Of a stretch of DNA of 64,000 bases, positions 36,680 through 44,222 are shown one piece after another. The stretch is taken from contig NZ_JAHCVK010000001.1 in NCBI RefSeq assembly GCF_018476905.1, forward strand, positions 930,001 through 994,000, read 5' to 3'. This DNA comes from Geomobilimonas luticola (GTDB taxonomy: Bacteria; Desulfobacterota; Desulfuromonadia; Geobacterales; Geobacteraceae). How positions within the stretch are numbered: the first letter of the stretch is position 1; each line of letters begins with the position of its first letter. The notes beneath the pieces were generated by a model. That model did no database searches and was not told where the DNA came from. It worked only from the letters and a program-made list of their open reading frames with translations. Position numbers and translations under genes: made by a program.

Positions 36680-39600
36680 ATGGCACGAGCAATGGCAGGT
36701 TTGTTGAGTACGTTGTTGAGCGTTCTGCTGTTTGCAGTCACGGCACAGGGGGTTGAATCGCCGCATACGCCGACTCTCGGCTGCACCGGCTGCCATGCAC
36801 TTATCCCTTCGGGTAGCGGCGGTTTCGAATTCGACATGTCCAATACAGTCGGTGTCAACAATCTCTGCCTTACCTGCCATAACCCGGCGATGATGAACAA
36901 GGCGTTCAATCCAAAGGATATAGCCAATCCGTTCGGCAGTACGGACACGGGTGTCTACACAGCAGGCCAGATGCAGACTTCCCACAACTGGGCAGCGCCG
37001 GTCAGCGTGCCGGCGGCAGGTGCCAGCACGCCGCTGAACGCGGATATCAACTCCCTCCGTGCAACACGGCAAGGGGTCATAAGCTGTTCAAGTTGCCATT
37101 ACCAGCACGGCGTCGAGGGGAACAACCTCTTCCGGTTTCCCAATGACCGTGACCAACTCTGCTTCGACTGCCACCGGTCCCGCAACCAGAGGACCCATCT
37201 GACCGGTACCCATCCCGTCAACTTCAGCTATACCAGTGCCACCTCGAAGGTCAAACTCAAGCCGGCCGACTATCTCCCCCTGCCGGTGAACGCCAATCCC
37301 GCCAACCCTACGGCGGCCATGAAACTGCCGGGGGGGCAGGTGCTCTGTACGACCTGCCACGGCGTCCATTTTACCGATTCCAATGCCCGGACCTTCGATA
37401 ATGCGTCGTCTTCCACCTTCGGCAGGCTCTCCTCGTCCCGGGGGGATCTGCTGCGGACCGATTTGAGAGGGGGGACGGCCAACGGGATCAACGTCTGCAC
37501 CAACTGCCATGCCAACAAGACGGCCCACAACAACAAGGGGCAGAATATCCAGTGCGCCGACTGCCATGCCGCCCATGTGGATTCGGGTGACGGTACGGCT
37601 CCCAACGTCTGGCTCGTCCGCCGGTACATGAACTACTCGGCCGGGGTTAAGCTGGATTCGTACCGGAGGAAGGTCCTTAACCAGTTTACGGATGCCCAGA
37701 GCAACTGGTCCGGTCCCGACGGCGTCTGCCAGGGATGCCATAACGTTCCGGTCGGCGGTGCGTATCCCCCCGAACATGCCAGCACCAATCCGGATCTCTG
37801 CCGGTCGTGTCATTCCCACGGCAGCAGGAGCGGCTCCTTCTCGGCAGACTGCCAGGGGTGCCACGGATTCCCGCCGGTGCAGAACACCCCCGGTGGGCCG
37901 AACGGCTATGCCAATACTCCCCATAACTATGCCAGTTCACCTGCATTCAAGGACGAATCCAAAACCGGCCATGGCGCCCACGCCGGAAAGGTGCTCCTGA
38001 GTTACGGCTGTAACGAGTGCCACGCTGGCAATACCCATGCTTCGGGCAATTTCCAGCAGGTATTCATCGCCAAGACCGGCATCATTGCCGCAACCGGCGG
38101 TGCCATTCCCCAGTACGACACAAGCACGGGGACCTGTACCGTTACCTACTGTCACAGCGACGGGAGGCAGACCTACGCCTCTCCGGTATGGACGAACCCC
38201 GCCTCCGGCGCCTGCGGCACCTGCCATGCCACGACGCCGTACATTGGTGGCCCCTTTATCAACAGCAACGGCCACTTTGCCCACTTCAGTTCCAATGGCA
38301 GTTCCTATGGGCCGATGCTGACTCCGCGGAATGTGAGCGGATGCCAGGCCTGCCACACAGCATTCACCGGCGAGTTCGGTGCGACCCATGTGGACGGGGC
38401 CGTTCAGGTCATCTCCTCCTGTAATCCCTGCCACCGCCAGGCGGGTACGTACGTCTGGGCGACGGGGCCGGTTTCCTGTGAAAGCTGCCACACCGGCATT
38501 CTGTCCGAGATCAACGGTGTCACGGCACCAGACAAGTCCCCGTTTGCCTCCCTTGGTCATGGCAAGTTCTCCGGCAAGAGCGACCGGTGCCTCAACTGCC
38601 ACGTACGCAGCGACCGGCACATCACCTCGACCCCGGGAGCCCACGTGACCCGTCTCGGCAGCAGCTATCAGGGAATCGGCCAGAATGATCTCTGCGCCTC
38701 CTGCCACAATGATCCGGCCATCGTGACGACCCCTGCCCGGCAGAATATGGCGACCCACGTGACTGCCAAGACTGATCCGCCCCAGCCGGGCGTCTGTTCC
38801 GCATGTCACGATGTTCATGGCACCACCAACCTGAACGCCATCAACTCCAGGTTTACCTTCAGCGGCACGTCAACTGCCACAGTGACGTTCACCAATACGT
38901 CCACAGGATTTGTGAACAACAAGACCAATCGCGGTATCTGCCAGATCTGCCATACCCGGACCAACCACTTCAAGCGCGACGTGGCGGAAAGTGCCCACCC
39001 GGTCAGAGACTGCCTGGCCTGCCATAGTCATAAAGACACGTATGCCTTCAAGCCGAACGGCAACTGCGACACCTGCCATGGTTACCCGCCGGTCTCATCC
39101 ATGGCCGGTCGTGGCGTAAGCGGCAACTACTCCAGCGCCCGTCCTGAGGTTTTCAATGGCGGTGGTTACGTGAATGGTGGTGGCTCCCATACTGTCTCCG
39201 CACATGTCAATCCTGGAGCCGTATGGCAGCAGGCCTGGTCAAACTGCGGTGTGTGCCACGATTCCGCCAGGCATAAGATGGTGATGCCGCTCCAGCAGAA
39301 GGGGATCAATGTCACCTTCGACCCGGCGACCTGGACAGACAGCACCATTCCCGCCACGTACTCCGGTCCGCTCAGCGGTACCGGCACGGGACCCCAGGTC
39401 ACCGGTTCCTGCAGCAACCTCTATTGCCACAGTAATGGTAACGGAGCAGCGCCGAACAATACCGCCTTTACCTGGTCGTCGCCCCGGGGAACCCTGGGCT
39501 GCACGGGGTGCCACGGCAACAACGCGGCGAGCAGCAGCCCGATTACGACCGGCAAGCATACTGCTCACATCAGTACCGCCACGCTGGGTACCGGCAACGC

Positions 39601-42600
39601 CTTCGGCTGTGTGGAATGCCATGCCAAGACGGTCGACAATGACACGCACATCAACAATCCGGCGAACCATGTCAACAGGTTCAAGGATTACTCCGGCGTC
39701 AAGGCCGGCGGTAGTTCCAACTACAACACCGCGACCAGGCAGTGCTCGAATATCTACTGTCACTCCAACGGGAACAAGGGGGCGCTGGTCTACAGCAATC
39801 CGGCTGCCTGGGATTCCGTCACAACCTATGGCTGCAACGGCTGCCACGGTACCAGCAACGTCCTGGGAGCTCCAGACTATGCCAATGGAGGACTCGGGAC
39901 AGGCAGTGCCAACAGCCACAATGCCCATACCGCCGGCTACGCCGATACGAGCGTCTGCTCCAGTTGCCACTTCACGACGGCCAGTACCATCGGCGGCAAA
40001 CTGGTCACCAATTCGGCCCACCTCAACAGGGTTGTCAACGTCGTATTCAATACGGCGGTGGCCGGTACGAACGCGAGCTACGATCCGGCCACCGGTCGGT
40101 GCAGCAATGTCACCTGTCACGGCAATGCTCCCATACAATGGGGAGACAAGGCCGGCTGCCTTGCCTGCCACGCCGTGTCGATCAACGGTCGCGCCGCTAT
40201 CTCACCCCAGTTCAGCGGGAACTCCCACCATGTCCAGGGGGTCACGGCGACGGGTGAACACTGCTACCAGTGCCACTGGGAGGCGAACAGCGACGGCACC
40301 ATCAATCGCACCTACCACCATTCGAGCACTCCTGGCGCGCCGGTAGAACTGGTGATCTACGGAGCGGGGACAAGACCTTCGACCTACATTGCCGGAACCA
40401 CGGCCGTCCCGTACACGGCGAACGGCACGAGGGCCGAAATGGCCAAGATCAACACCCACTGCATTGGCTGCCACAACGACCAGAACAAGGCGATCCAACC
40501 GTTCGGCGATGGCAAGAGCCCAAGCGCGTATGCCTGGGACGGGAACAGCATCGGTGCGAAATACGGCGATACCGGCACGACCCCGTGGGGCAAGTACAGC
40601 GGCGGGAATACCACGCCGAAAAACACCGTGACGAAGGCCTTCTCCGCCCACGGAAACGCCAATGCCAACAAGGGTGGGTGGAATACCAGCGAAACCTGGC
40701 CAGACCGGATGGCCACGGTGAACGTCCTCTGCTTCGACTGCCACAACTCACACGGTTCGAACGTAAACGGCACCACCACCAGTTACACGAGCGCCACGGC
40801 CAATGGCGGTATCCTGAAAGAAACGGTAGCCGGAAACGGTGGGTATTCGATGACATACAAACCGGCTGCCGGTGGATCAGCTGCCGACCACAACACCTAC
40901 AATCCAGGTGCCGGTCTCTGTTTCGATTGCCACCTCAATCCATCTGCAGAAACGACCCCGTGGGGATACAATACCACCTTCAGCTCCACGCAGCAGATCA
41001 TGAATTACTTCGATACGGCCTACTTCGGCAACTATACCTCCGGGCCCGGGCATCGGTATCCTTACAAGGCAGCATTGGGCAACATGGGGGGGCACTTCGG
41101 CGCGTCGTCGCCGCTTTCCGTCAACGCCTCCCGATCCATCCAGGGGCTCTGCACGCCCTGCCACGATCCCCACGGGGTCAGTCCGACCCTCGGGACCAAC
41201 AAGCAGTACAGCGTACCCCTTCTCAAGGGGACCTGGCTCACTTCTCCCTACAAGGAGGATGTGGCAACTGCTGACAATGTGGCGTACAGGTACATGAACG
41301 CCAGCGCGAGCGGAGACGATGCGCCACAGCCCTTAGCCGGCACCGCCAACGCGTACCTTGCAGCGAAGAACTCGTACAAGATCGACCAGAATACCTTTGC
41401 CTCGGGTACCATCACCGAGACGGACCAGCAGTTCGCGGGGCTCTGTCTCAACTGCCACGCCAAGCAGACCCTCACCAACGGCACGAACCACACCTGGAAA
41501 GGCAAGGACCGGGTCCACGAGTCGGTGAAGGGGTGGAAGACCGCTAACGCCACCGTCAAGCACACCTACTCCTGTTCCAAGTGCCATGCGCCCCACAACG
41601 CGACCCTGCCGCGGCTCATGGTTACCAACTGCCTCGACGGCCGCCACCGCGGTCAGGTAACATACAACGCCAATGCCGTTACATCCGGCAGTGGCACGGG
41701 ATCGAAGGGTAACGGGTCCGGAGGGATGCCGGGCTTCTGGGCAGGTGGCAGAGAAGGCGATCGCGGCGGGTACAGCACTTCCTCCAGCGATGCTCCGGCC
41801 GTCAAGCCATCCCCGAGTGTCGGTTCCTGCCACGAGGGGAACGACACCACTCAGCAGTGGAACGTGAAGACGCCGTGGGGTTCCACCACTGCAACCACCG
41901 GCCCCTCGTTACCGGTGTTGATCACCGAGCCCAATGGCACCTGCTCCAGTTCCTGTACCGTTACGCTGCAGTGGAACGCCTCCACCAACCCGGGAGGTGG
42001 GGCGGTGCAGTACCAGGTGCAGGTAAGTTCCGACGCCACATTCGCGACGGTCAACTACTCATCGGGCTGGATCACCGGCACGAGCTATACGCGAACATTG
42101 GCTAACGGCACTTGGTACTGGCGCGTCCAGGCCCGTGACGCCGTAGCCACCACCAAGGTGTCGGCATGGTCAACCGTGGGGAGCTTCACACTCTCATCAT
42201 CCAGTTCCTCATCCACACCCACAATACCTGTGCCGATAGCCGAAGCGGACAGCACCTGTTCGGGGTCGTGCGCAACAACCCTTGCGTGGAACGCTTCGAC
42301 CATCTCCAGCGGCACCATCCAATACTCGGCGCAGGTCAGCTCCAGTTCATCCTTCTCGACCATCACCGCATCGTCCGGTTGGATCAGCGCCACAAGCTGG
42401 ACACCGAACCTGGGTGTCGGCACCTGGTACTGGCGCGTCCAGGCGCGCAACGCAACCAGTACGTCGCGTGTTTCTTCCTGGTCGACGGTCGACAGCTTTG
42501 TCATCTCAGCCCCGGCAACAGCCAATCCGCCAACGGCACCAGTTCTGGTGGCAGAACCGAATGGGAGATGCTCTAACTATTCAGGTTGTTCCATTGGTAT

Positions 42601-42835
42601 GGCGTGGAACTCCTCCACGAACCCGAGCGGAGGATCGATACAGTACCTGGTACAGGTCAGTTCCAGTTCCTCGTTTTCTTCCATCAAGACTCAATCGGCC
42701 TGGCAGTCCGGAACCAGCTGGAATGCCACGCTGCCGAGTGGCACCTGGTACTGGCGCGTCCAGGCCCGGGATGCGGTGAGCCAAAAAACGTCACCCTGGT
42801 CCACGGTCGATTCCTTTGTGCTTAGTCGTTATTAA
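36680..42835 (+). CDS. Giant composite multiheme cytochrome with C-terminal Fn3-like repeats (about 34 CXXCH and 4 CX4CH)
   Basis: ATG 36680 (CCGGAG upstream) starts a signal peptide, MARAMAGLLSTLLSVLLFAV ending TAQG. In 2051 residues I count 34 CXXCH and 4 CX4CH. Residues ~1-905 follow the motif order of the cytochrome at 1564. Residues ~905-1180 resemble CX4CH units of the one at 4849 ('CSNIYCHSNGN', 'YGCNGCHGTSN'). Residues ~1190-1740 match the heme region of the one at 9635 ('CYQCHWEANSDGT', 'TTPWGKYSGGNTTPK', 'RLMVTNCLDGRHRG'). Three ~95-residue fibronectin-like repeats ending 'TWYWRVQARDAV' follow. It is probably an exported electron conduit whose Fn3 tail attaches to surface polymers. 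A mini-peptide gene begins 39 nt downstream. Confidence 0.93.
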   Translation: MARAMAGLLSTLLSVLLFAVTAQGVESPHTPTLGCTGCHALIPSGSGGFEFDMSNTVGVNNLCLTCHNPAMMNKAFNPKDIANPFGSTDTGVYTAGQMQTSHNWAAPVSVPAAGASTPLNADINSLRATRQGVISCSSCHYQHGVEGNNLFRFPNDRDQLCFDCHRSRNQRTHLTGTHPVNFSYTSATSKVKLKPADYLPLPVNANPANPTAAMKLPGGQVLCTTCHGVHFTDSNARTFDNASSSTFGRLSSSRGDLLRTDLRGGTANGINVCTNCHANKTAHNNKGQNIQCADCHAAHVDSGDGTAPNVWLVRRYMNYSAGVKLDSYRRKVLNQFTDAQSNWSGPDGVCQGCHNVPVGGAYPPEHASTNPDLCRSCHSHGSRSGSFSADCQGCHGFPPVQNTPGGPNGYANTPHNYASSPAFKDESKTGHGAHAGKVLLSYGCNECHAGNTHASGNFQQVFIAKTGIIAATGGAIPQYDTSTGTCTVTYCHSDGRQTYASPVWTNPASGACGTCHATTPYIGGPFINSNGHFAHFSSNGSSYGPMLTPRNVSGCQACHTAFTGEFGATHVDGAVQVISSCNPCHRQAGTYVWATGPVSCESCHTGILSEINGVTAPDKSPFASLGHGKFSGKSDRCLNCHVRSDRHITSTPGAHVTRLGSSYQGIGQNDLCASCHNDPAIVTTPARQNMATHVTAKTDPPQPGVCSACHDVHGTTNLNAINSRFTFSGTSTATVTFTNTSTGFVNNKTNRGICQICHTRTNHFKRDVAESAHPVRDCLACHSHKDTYAFKPNGNCDTCHGYPPVSSMAGRGVSGNYSSARPEVFNGGGYVNGGGSHTVSAHVNPGAVWQQAWSNCGVCHDSARHKMVMPLQQKGINVTFDPATWTDSTIPATYSGPLSGTGTGPQVTGSCSNLYCHSNGNGAAPNNTAFTWSSPRGTLGCTGCHGNNAASSSPITTGKHTAHISTATLGTGNAFGCVECHAKTVDNDTHINNPANHVNRFKDYSGVKAGGSSNYNTATRQCSNIYCHSNGNKGALVYSNPAAWDSVTTYGCNGCHGTSNVLGAPDYANGGLGTGSANSHNAHTAGYADTSVCSSCHFTTASTIGGKLVTNSAHLNRVVNVVFNTAVAGTNASYDPATGRCSNVTCHGNAPIQWGDKAGCLACHAVSINGRAAISPQFSGNSHHVQGVTATGEHCYQCHWEANSDGTINRTYHHSSTPGAPVELVIYGAGTRPSTYIAGTTAVPYTANGTRAEMAKINTHCIGCHNDQNKAIQPFGDGKSPSAYAWDGNSIGAKYGDTGTTPWGKYSGGNTTPKNTVTKAFSAHGNANANKGGWNTSETWPDRMATVNVLCFDCHNSHGSNVNGTTTSYTSATANGGILKETVAGNGGYSMTYKPAAGGSAADHNTYNPGAGLCFDCHLNPSAETTPWGYNTTFSSTQQIMNYFDTAYFGNYTSGPGHRYPYKAALGNMGGHFGASSPLSVNASRSIQGLCTPCHDPHGVSPTLGTNKQYSVPLLKGTWLTSPYKEDVATADNVAYRYMNASASGDDAPQPLAGTANAYLAAKNSYKIDQNTFASGTITETDQQFAGLCLNCHAKQTLTNGTNHTWKGKDRVHESVKGWKTANATVKHTYSCSKCHAPHNATLPRLMVTNCLDGRHRGQVTYNANAVTSGSGTGSKGNGSGGMPGFWAGGREGDRGGYSTSSSDAPAVKPSPSVGSCHEGNDTTQQWNVKTPWGSTTATTGPSLPVLITEPNGTCSSSCTVTLQWNASTNPGGGAVQYQVQVSSDATFATVNYSSGWITGTSYTRTLANGTWYWRVQARDAVATTKVSAWSTVGSFTLSSSSSSSTPTIPVPIAEADSTCSGSCATTLAWNASTISSGTIQYSAQVSSSSSFSTITASSGWISATSWTPNLGVGTWYWRVQARNATSTSRVSSWSTVDSFVISAPATANPPTAPVLVAEPNGRCSNYSGCSIGMAWNSSTNPSGGSIQYLVQVSSSSSFSSIKTQSAWQSGTSWNATLPSGTWYWRVQARDAVSQKTSPWSTVDSFVLSRY

Positions 42836-42874
42836 GGGTTATCTCCCGATACCAATGGAAAGGAGGGTGAACAT

Positions 42875-42937
42875 ATGAAAAAGCAGGCCTACGTCAAGCC
42901 GAGAATCGTTGGTTCAGCAGACGTCCATCCTTGCTGA
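42875..42937 (+). CDS. 20-residue HPC mini-peptide 2 (candidate RiPP precursor)
   Basis: It encodes MKKQAYVKPRIVGSADVHPC and ends at TGA. AAAGGAGGGTG lies just upstream (GGAGG to ATG 8 nt), a strong ribosome-binding site. The ORF lies 39 nt after the 2051-residue cytochrome with no terminator between, and a 12-bp perfect terminator begins 26 nt after its stop. Length and pattern equal those of the ORFs at 15083 and 44082, including the invariant C-terminal Val-His-Pro-Cys. It has no signal peptide. The arrangement cytochrome, mini-peptide, terminator is the same as at 15 kb, so a shared job with the giant cytochromes is likely. Modification by the radical SAM/SPASM enzyme at 51757 is inference. 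Confidence 0.82.
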   Translation: MKKQAYVKPRIVGSADVHPC

Positions 42938-42963
42938 GAGTCATGGGCTGCGGATTCGTGGCT

Positions 42964-42997
42964 GAGCGGCTGCACAAAACGTGCAGCCGCTCTTTTT
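42964..42997 (+). terminator. Rho-independent terminator after mini-peptide 2
   Basis: GAGCGGCTGCAC (42964-42975) pairs perfectly with GTGCAGCCGCTC (42981-42992) around AAAAC and is followed by TTTTT. Confidence 0.94.
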
Positions 42998-43155
42998 CGT
43001 GGTGTGCAATGACGCTTTTCAGCATGCCGTCAGCCTTCCTGTGGGGGGCGCTGATGGAAAAGTACATGTATTTGTGACCGTTTTTGTGGTAGGGTGAAAG
43101 GCGGTTTATGAAGGGATATTCTTATCGTGTGGCAGTGGCGGGAAGGAGGAATGCG

Positions 43156-43947
43156 ATGACAAAAATCTGCGGGTTTCTCATGGTCTTTTTACTGTGCAGC
43201 GTGGCAACGGCGGTCGGTGCCGAGGATGCCAGGACGGGAACCATTTCCGGCAAGATGAAGATCAAGAACGGGGGGCCGCTGGCGAACGGGGTCGTCTTCT
43301 TTTTCAATGAGGCTTCCGGGCCGCCGCCGTCACCTGAAAAATACTGGCGGGTGCCGGATGAGATCGTCGGTACCGATGGTGAAGGGAATTTCAAGGCGGT
43401 GCTCCTTGAAGGGAAGTACTACCTGGGGGCAAGCAAGCGAAAATCGGGGCAGGAGGTCGGCCCTCCCCAGGAAGGTGATTATTTCCTGCCGGCAATGGAA
43501 GAAAAGGGCGTTTCCAAGACGTTCCATGTGGAGAAAGGGAAGACGGCCGATATCGGCACTATTGCGGAAGCGATTCCTTTTTCCCGGGCAACCGTCAAGA
43601 CCGGTAGCGGCATCACTGCCATCGAGGGTTCCATTACGGATGCGGAGGGGAAGCCCCTGGAGAGGGCCATGGTGTTTGCGTTTCTCACTCCCGCCATGGT
43701 GGGGAAGCCCCTCTTCGTCTCCGAGCGGACGGGCAAGGACGGGAAATACCTCCTCAGGGTCAACCAGGGGGGGGATTACTATCTCAAGATCAGGGACGTG
43801 TATGGTGGGGGTGCGCCGAAGGTAGGAGAGATCATGGGGGGGTACGGGCAGGACAAGCCGATGCCGGTTACCGTAAAGACGGGGACGACCGTCAAGGGGA
43901 TAGACATAAAAGGGGTGCGTTTTCTCGGGCGGGGACCGAATCAATAA
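43156..43947 (+). CDS. Exported protein with two carboxypeptidase-regulatory-like beta domains
   Basis: ATG 43156 follows GGAAGGAGGA by 5 nt and starts a signal peptide (MTKICGFLMVFLLCSVATAV, cleavage near GA-EDA); the frame is open further upstream. The 263-residue product has two domains of the carboxypeptidase-regulatory/Cna-B-like beta-sandwich type: 'TISGKMKIKNGGPLANGVVFFF' with 'GNFKAVLLEGKYYLGA', and 'AIEGSITDAEGKPLERAMVFAF' with 'GKYLLRVNQGGDYYLKI'. These are binding or structural modules. A related protein is encoded at 46727. It opens the accessory cluster that also holds mini-peptide 3 and the maturation genes. Function unknown. Confidence 0.82.
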   Translation: MTKICGFLMVFLLCSVATAVGAEDARTGTISGKMKIKNGGPLANGVVFFFNEASGPPPSPEKYWRVPDEIVGTDGEGNFKAVLLEGKYYLGASKRKSGQEVGPPQEGDYFLPAMEEKGVSKTFHVEKGKTADIGTIAEAIPFSRATVKTGSGITAIEGSITDAEGKPLERAMVFAFLTPAMVGKPLFVSERTGKDGKYLLRVNQGGDYYLKIRDVYGGGAPKVGEIMGGYGQDKPMPVTVKTGTTVKGIDIKGVRFLGRGPNQ

Positions 43948-43973
43948 TAACGTTTTGCAATGATTTTTCTGTA

Positions 43974-44003
43974 TTTACCTTTGTCCCGTTGACACGGTAT
44001 AAT
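43974..44003 (+). promoter_or_regulatory. Candidate sigma70-type promoter for mini-peptide 3
   Basis: TTTACC (43974-43979) and a perfect TATAAT (43998-44003) are 18 nt apart, 78 nt before the mini-peptide start. It would make mini-peptide 3 the first gene of its own transcript, and possibly of the beta-helix operon beyond the following hairpin. Confidence 0.5.
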
Positions 44004-44081
44004 GGCACCGTCTGCAAGATTGCCACTGCTTTTGCCTAAAATGGTCGTACCAATTATGATGGAAGGAGGCACTCCCAGGCG

Positions 44082-44144
44082 ATGAAAAGAAAAAAGTATG
44101 TCAGCCCAAGAATTGTGGGGAACGCCGTGGTACATCCCTGCTGA
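44082..44144 (+). CDS. 20-residue HPC mini-peptide 3 (candidate RiPP precursor in the maturation cluster)
   Basis: It encodes MKRKKYVSPRIVGNAVVHPC, stop TGA, with GGAAGGAGG 12 nt before the ATG. Compared with copies 1 and 2 it keeps Met1, Lys2, Tyr6, Pro9, Arg10, Val12, Gly13, Ala15, Val17, His18, Pro19 and Cys20. The codons for Tyr, Pro9, Val12, Gly13, Ala15 and Val17 are all changed synonymously against at least one sister copy. Unlike them it does not follow a cytochrome; it stands between two exported beta-rich proteins in the same cluster as the PqqD-like, radical SAM/SPASM and SPASM genes (51.4-53.7 kb). This is the best physical link between peptide and maturase. Function unknown. Confidence 0.8.
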   Translation: MKRKKYVSPRIVGNAVVHPC

Positions 44145-44163
44145 TGCCGTCGTGAACTTTGGA

Positions 44164-44197
44164 GAGAGGCACTGGGACCCCGTTTTCAGTGCCTCTC
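44164..44197 (+). terminator. Hairpin after mini-peptide 3, weak terminator or attenuator
   Basis: GAGAGGCACTG (44164-44174) pairs perfectly with CAGTGCCTCTC (44187-44197) around a 12-nt loop. Only CATTATTT follows, so termination may be partial and allow transcription into the beta-helix gene 26 nt further on. Confidence 0.55.
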
Positions 44198-44222
44198 CAT
44201 TATTTCAGGTTCTCTGCCATCA

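Noticed and set aside
44001-44020. Sigma54-like TGGCAC...TGC element upstream of mini-peptide 3
   Set aside because: The GG and GC doublets are 8 nt apart, not the 10 nt needed between the -24 and -12 elements.
42932-44144. Possible Cys-Sec ends: mini-peptides 2 and 3 finish TGC TGA
   Set aside because: Mini-peptide 1 ends TGC TAA at the same position, so TGA is most simply a stop. The hairpins downstream behave as terminators and are not placed like a bacterial SECIS.
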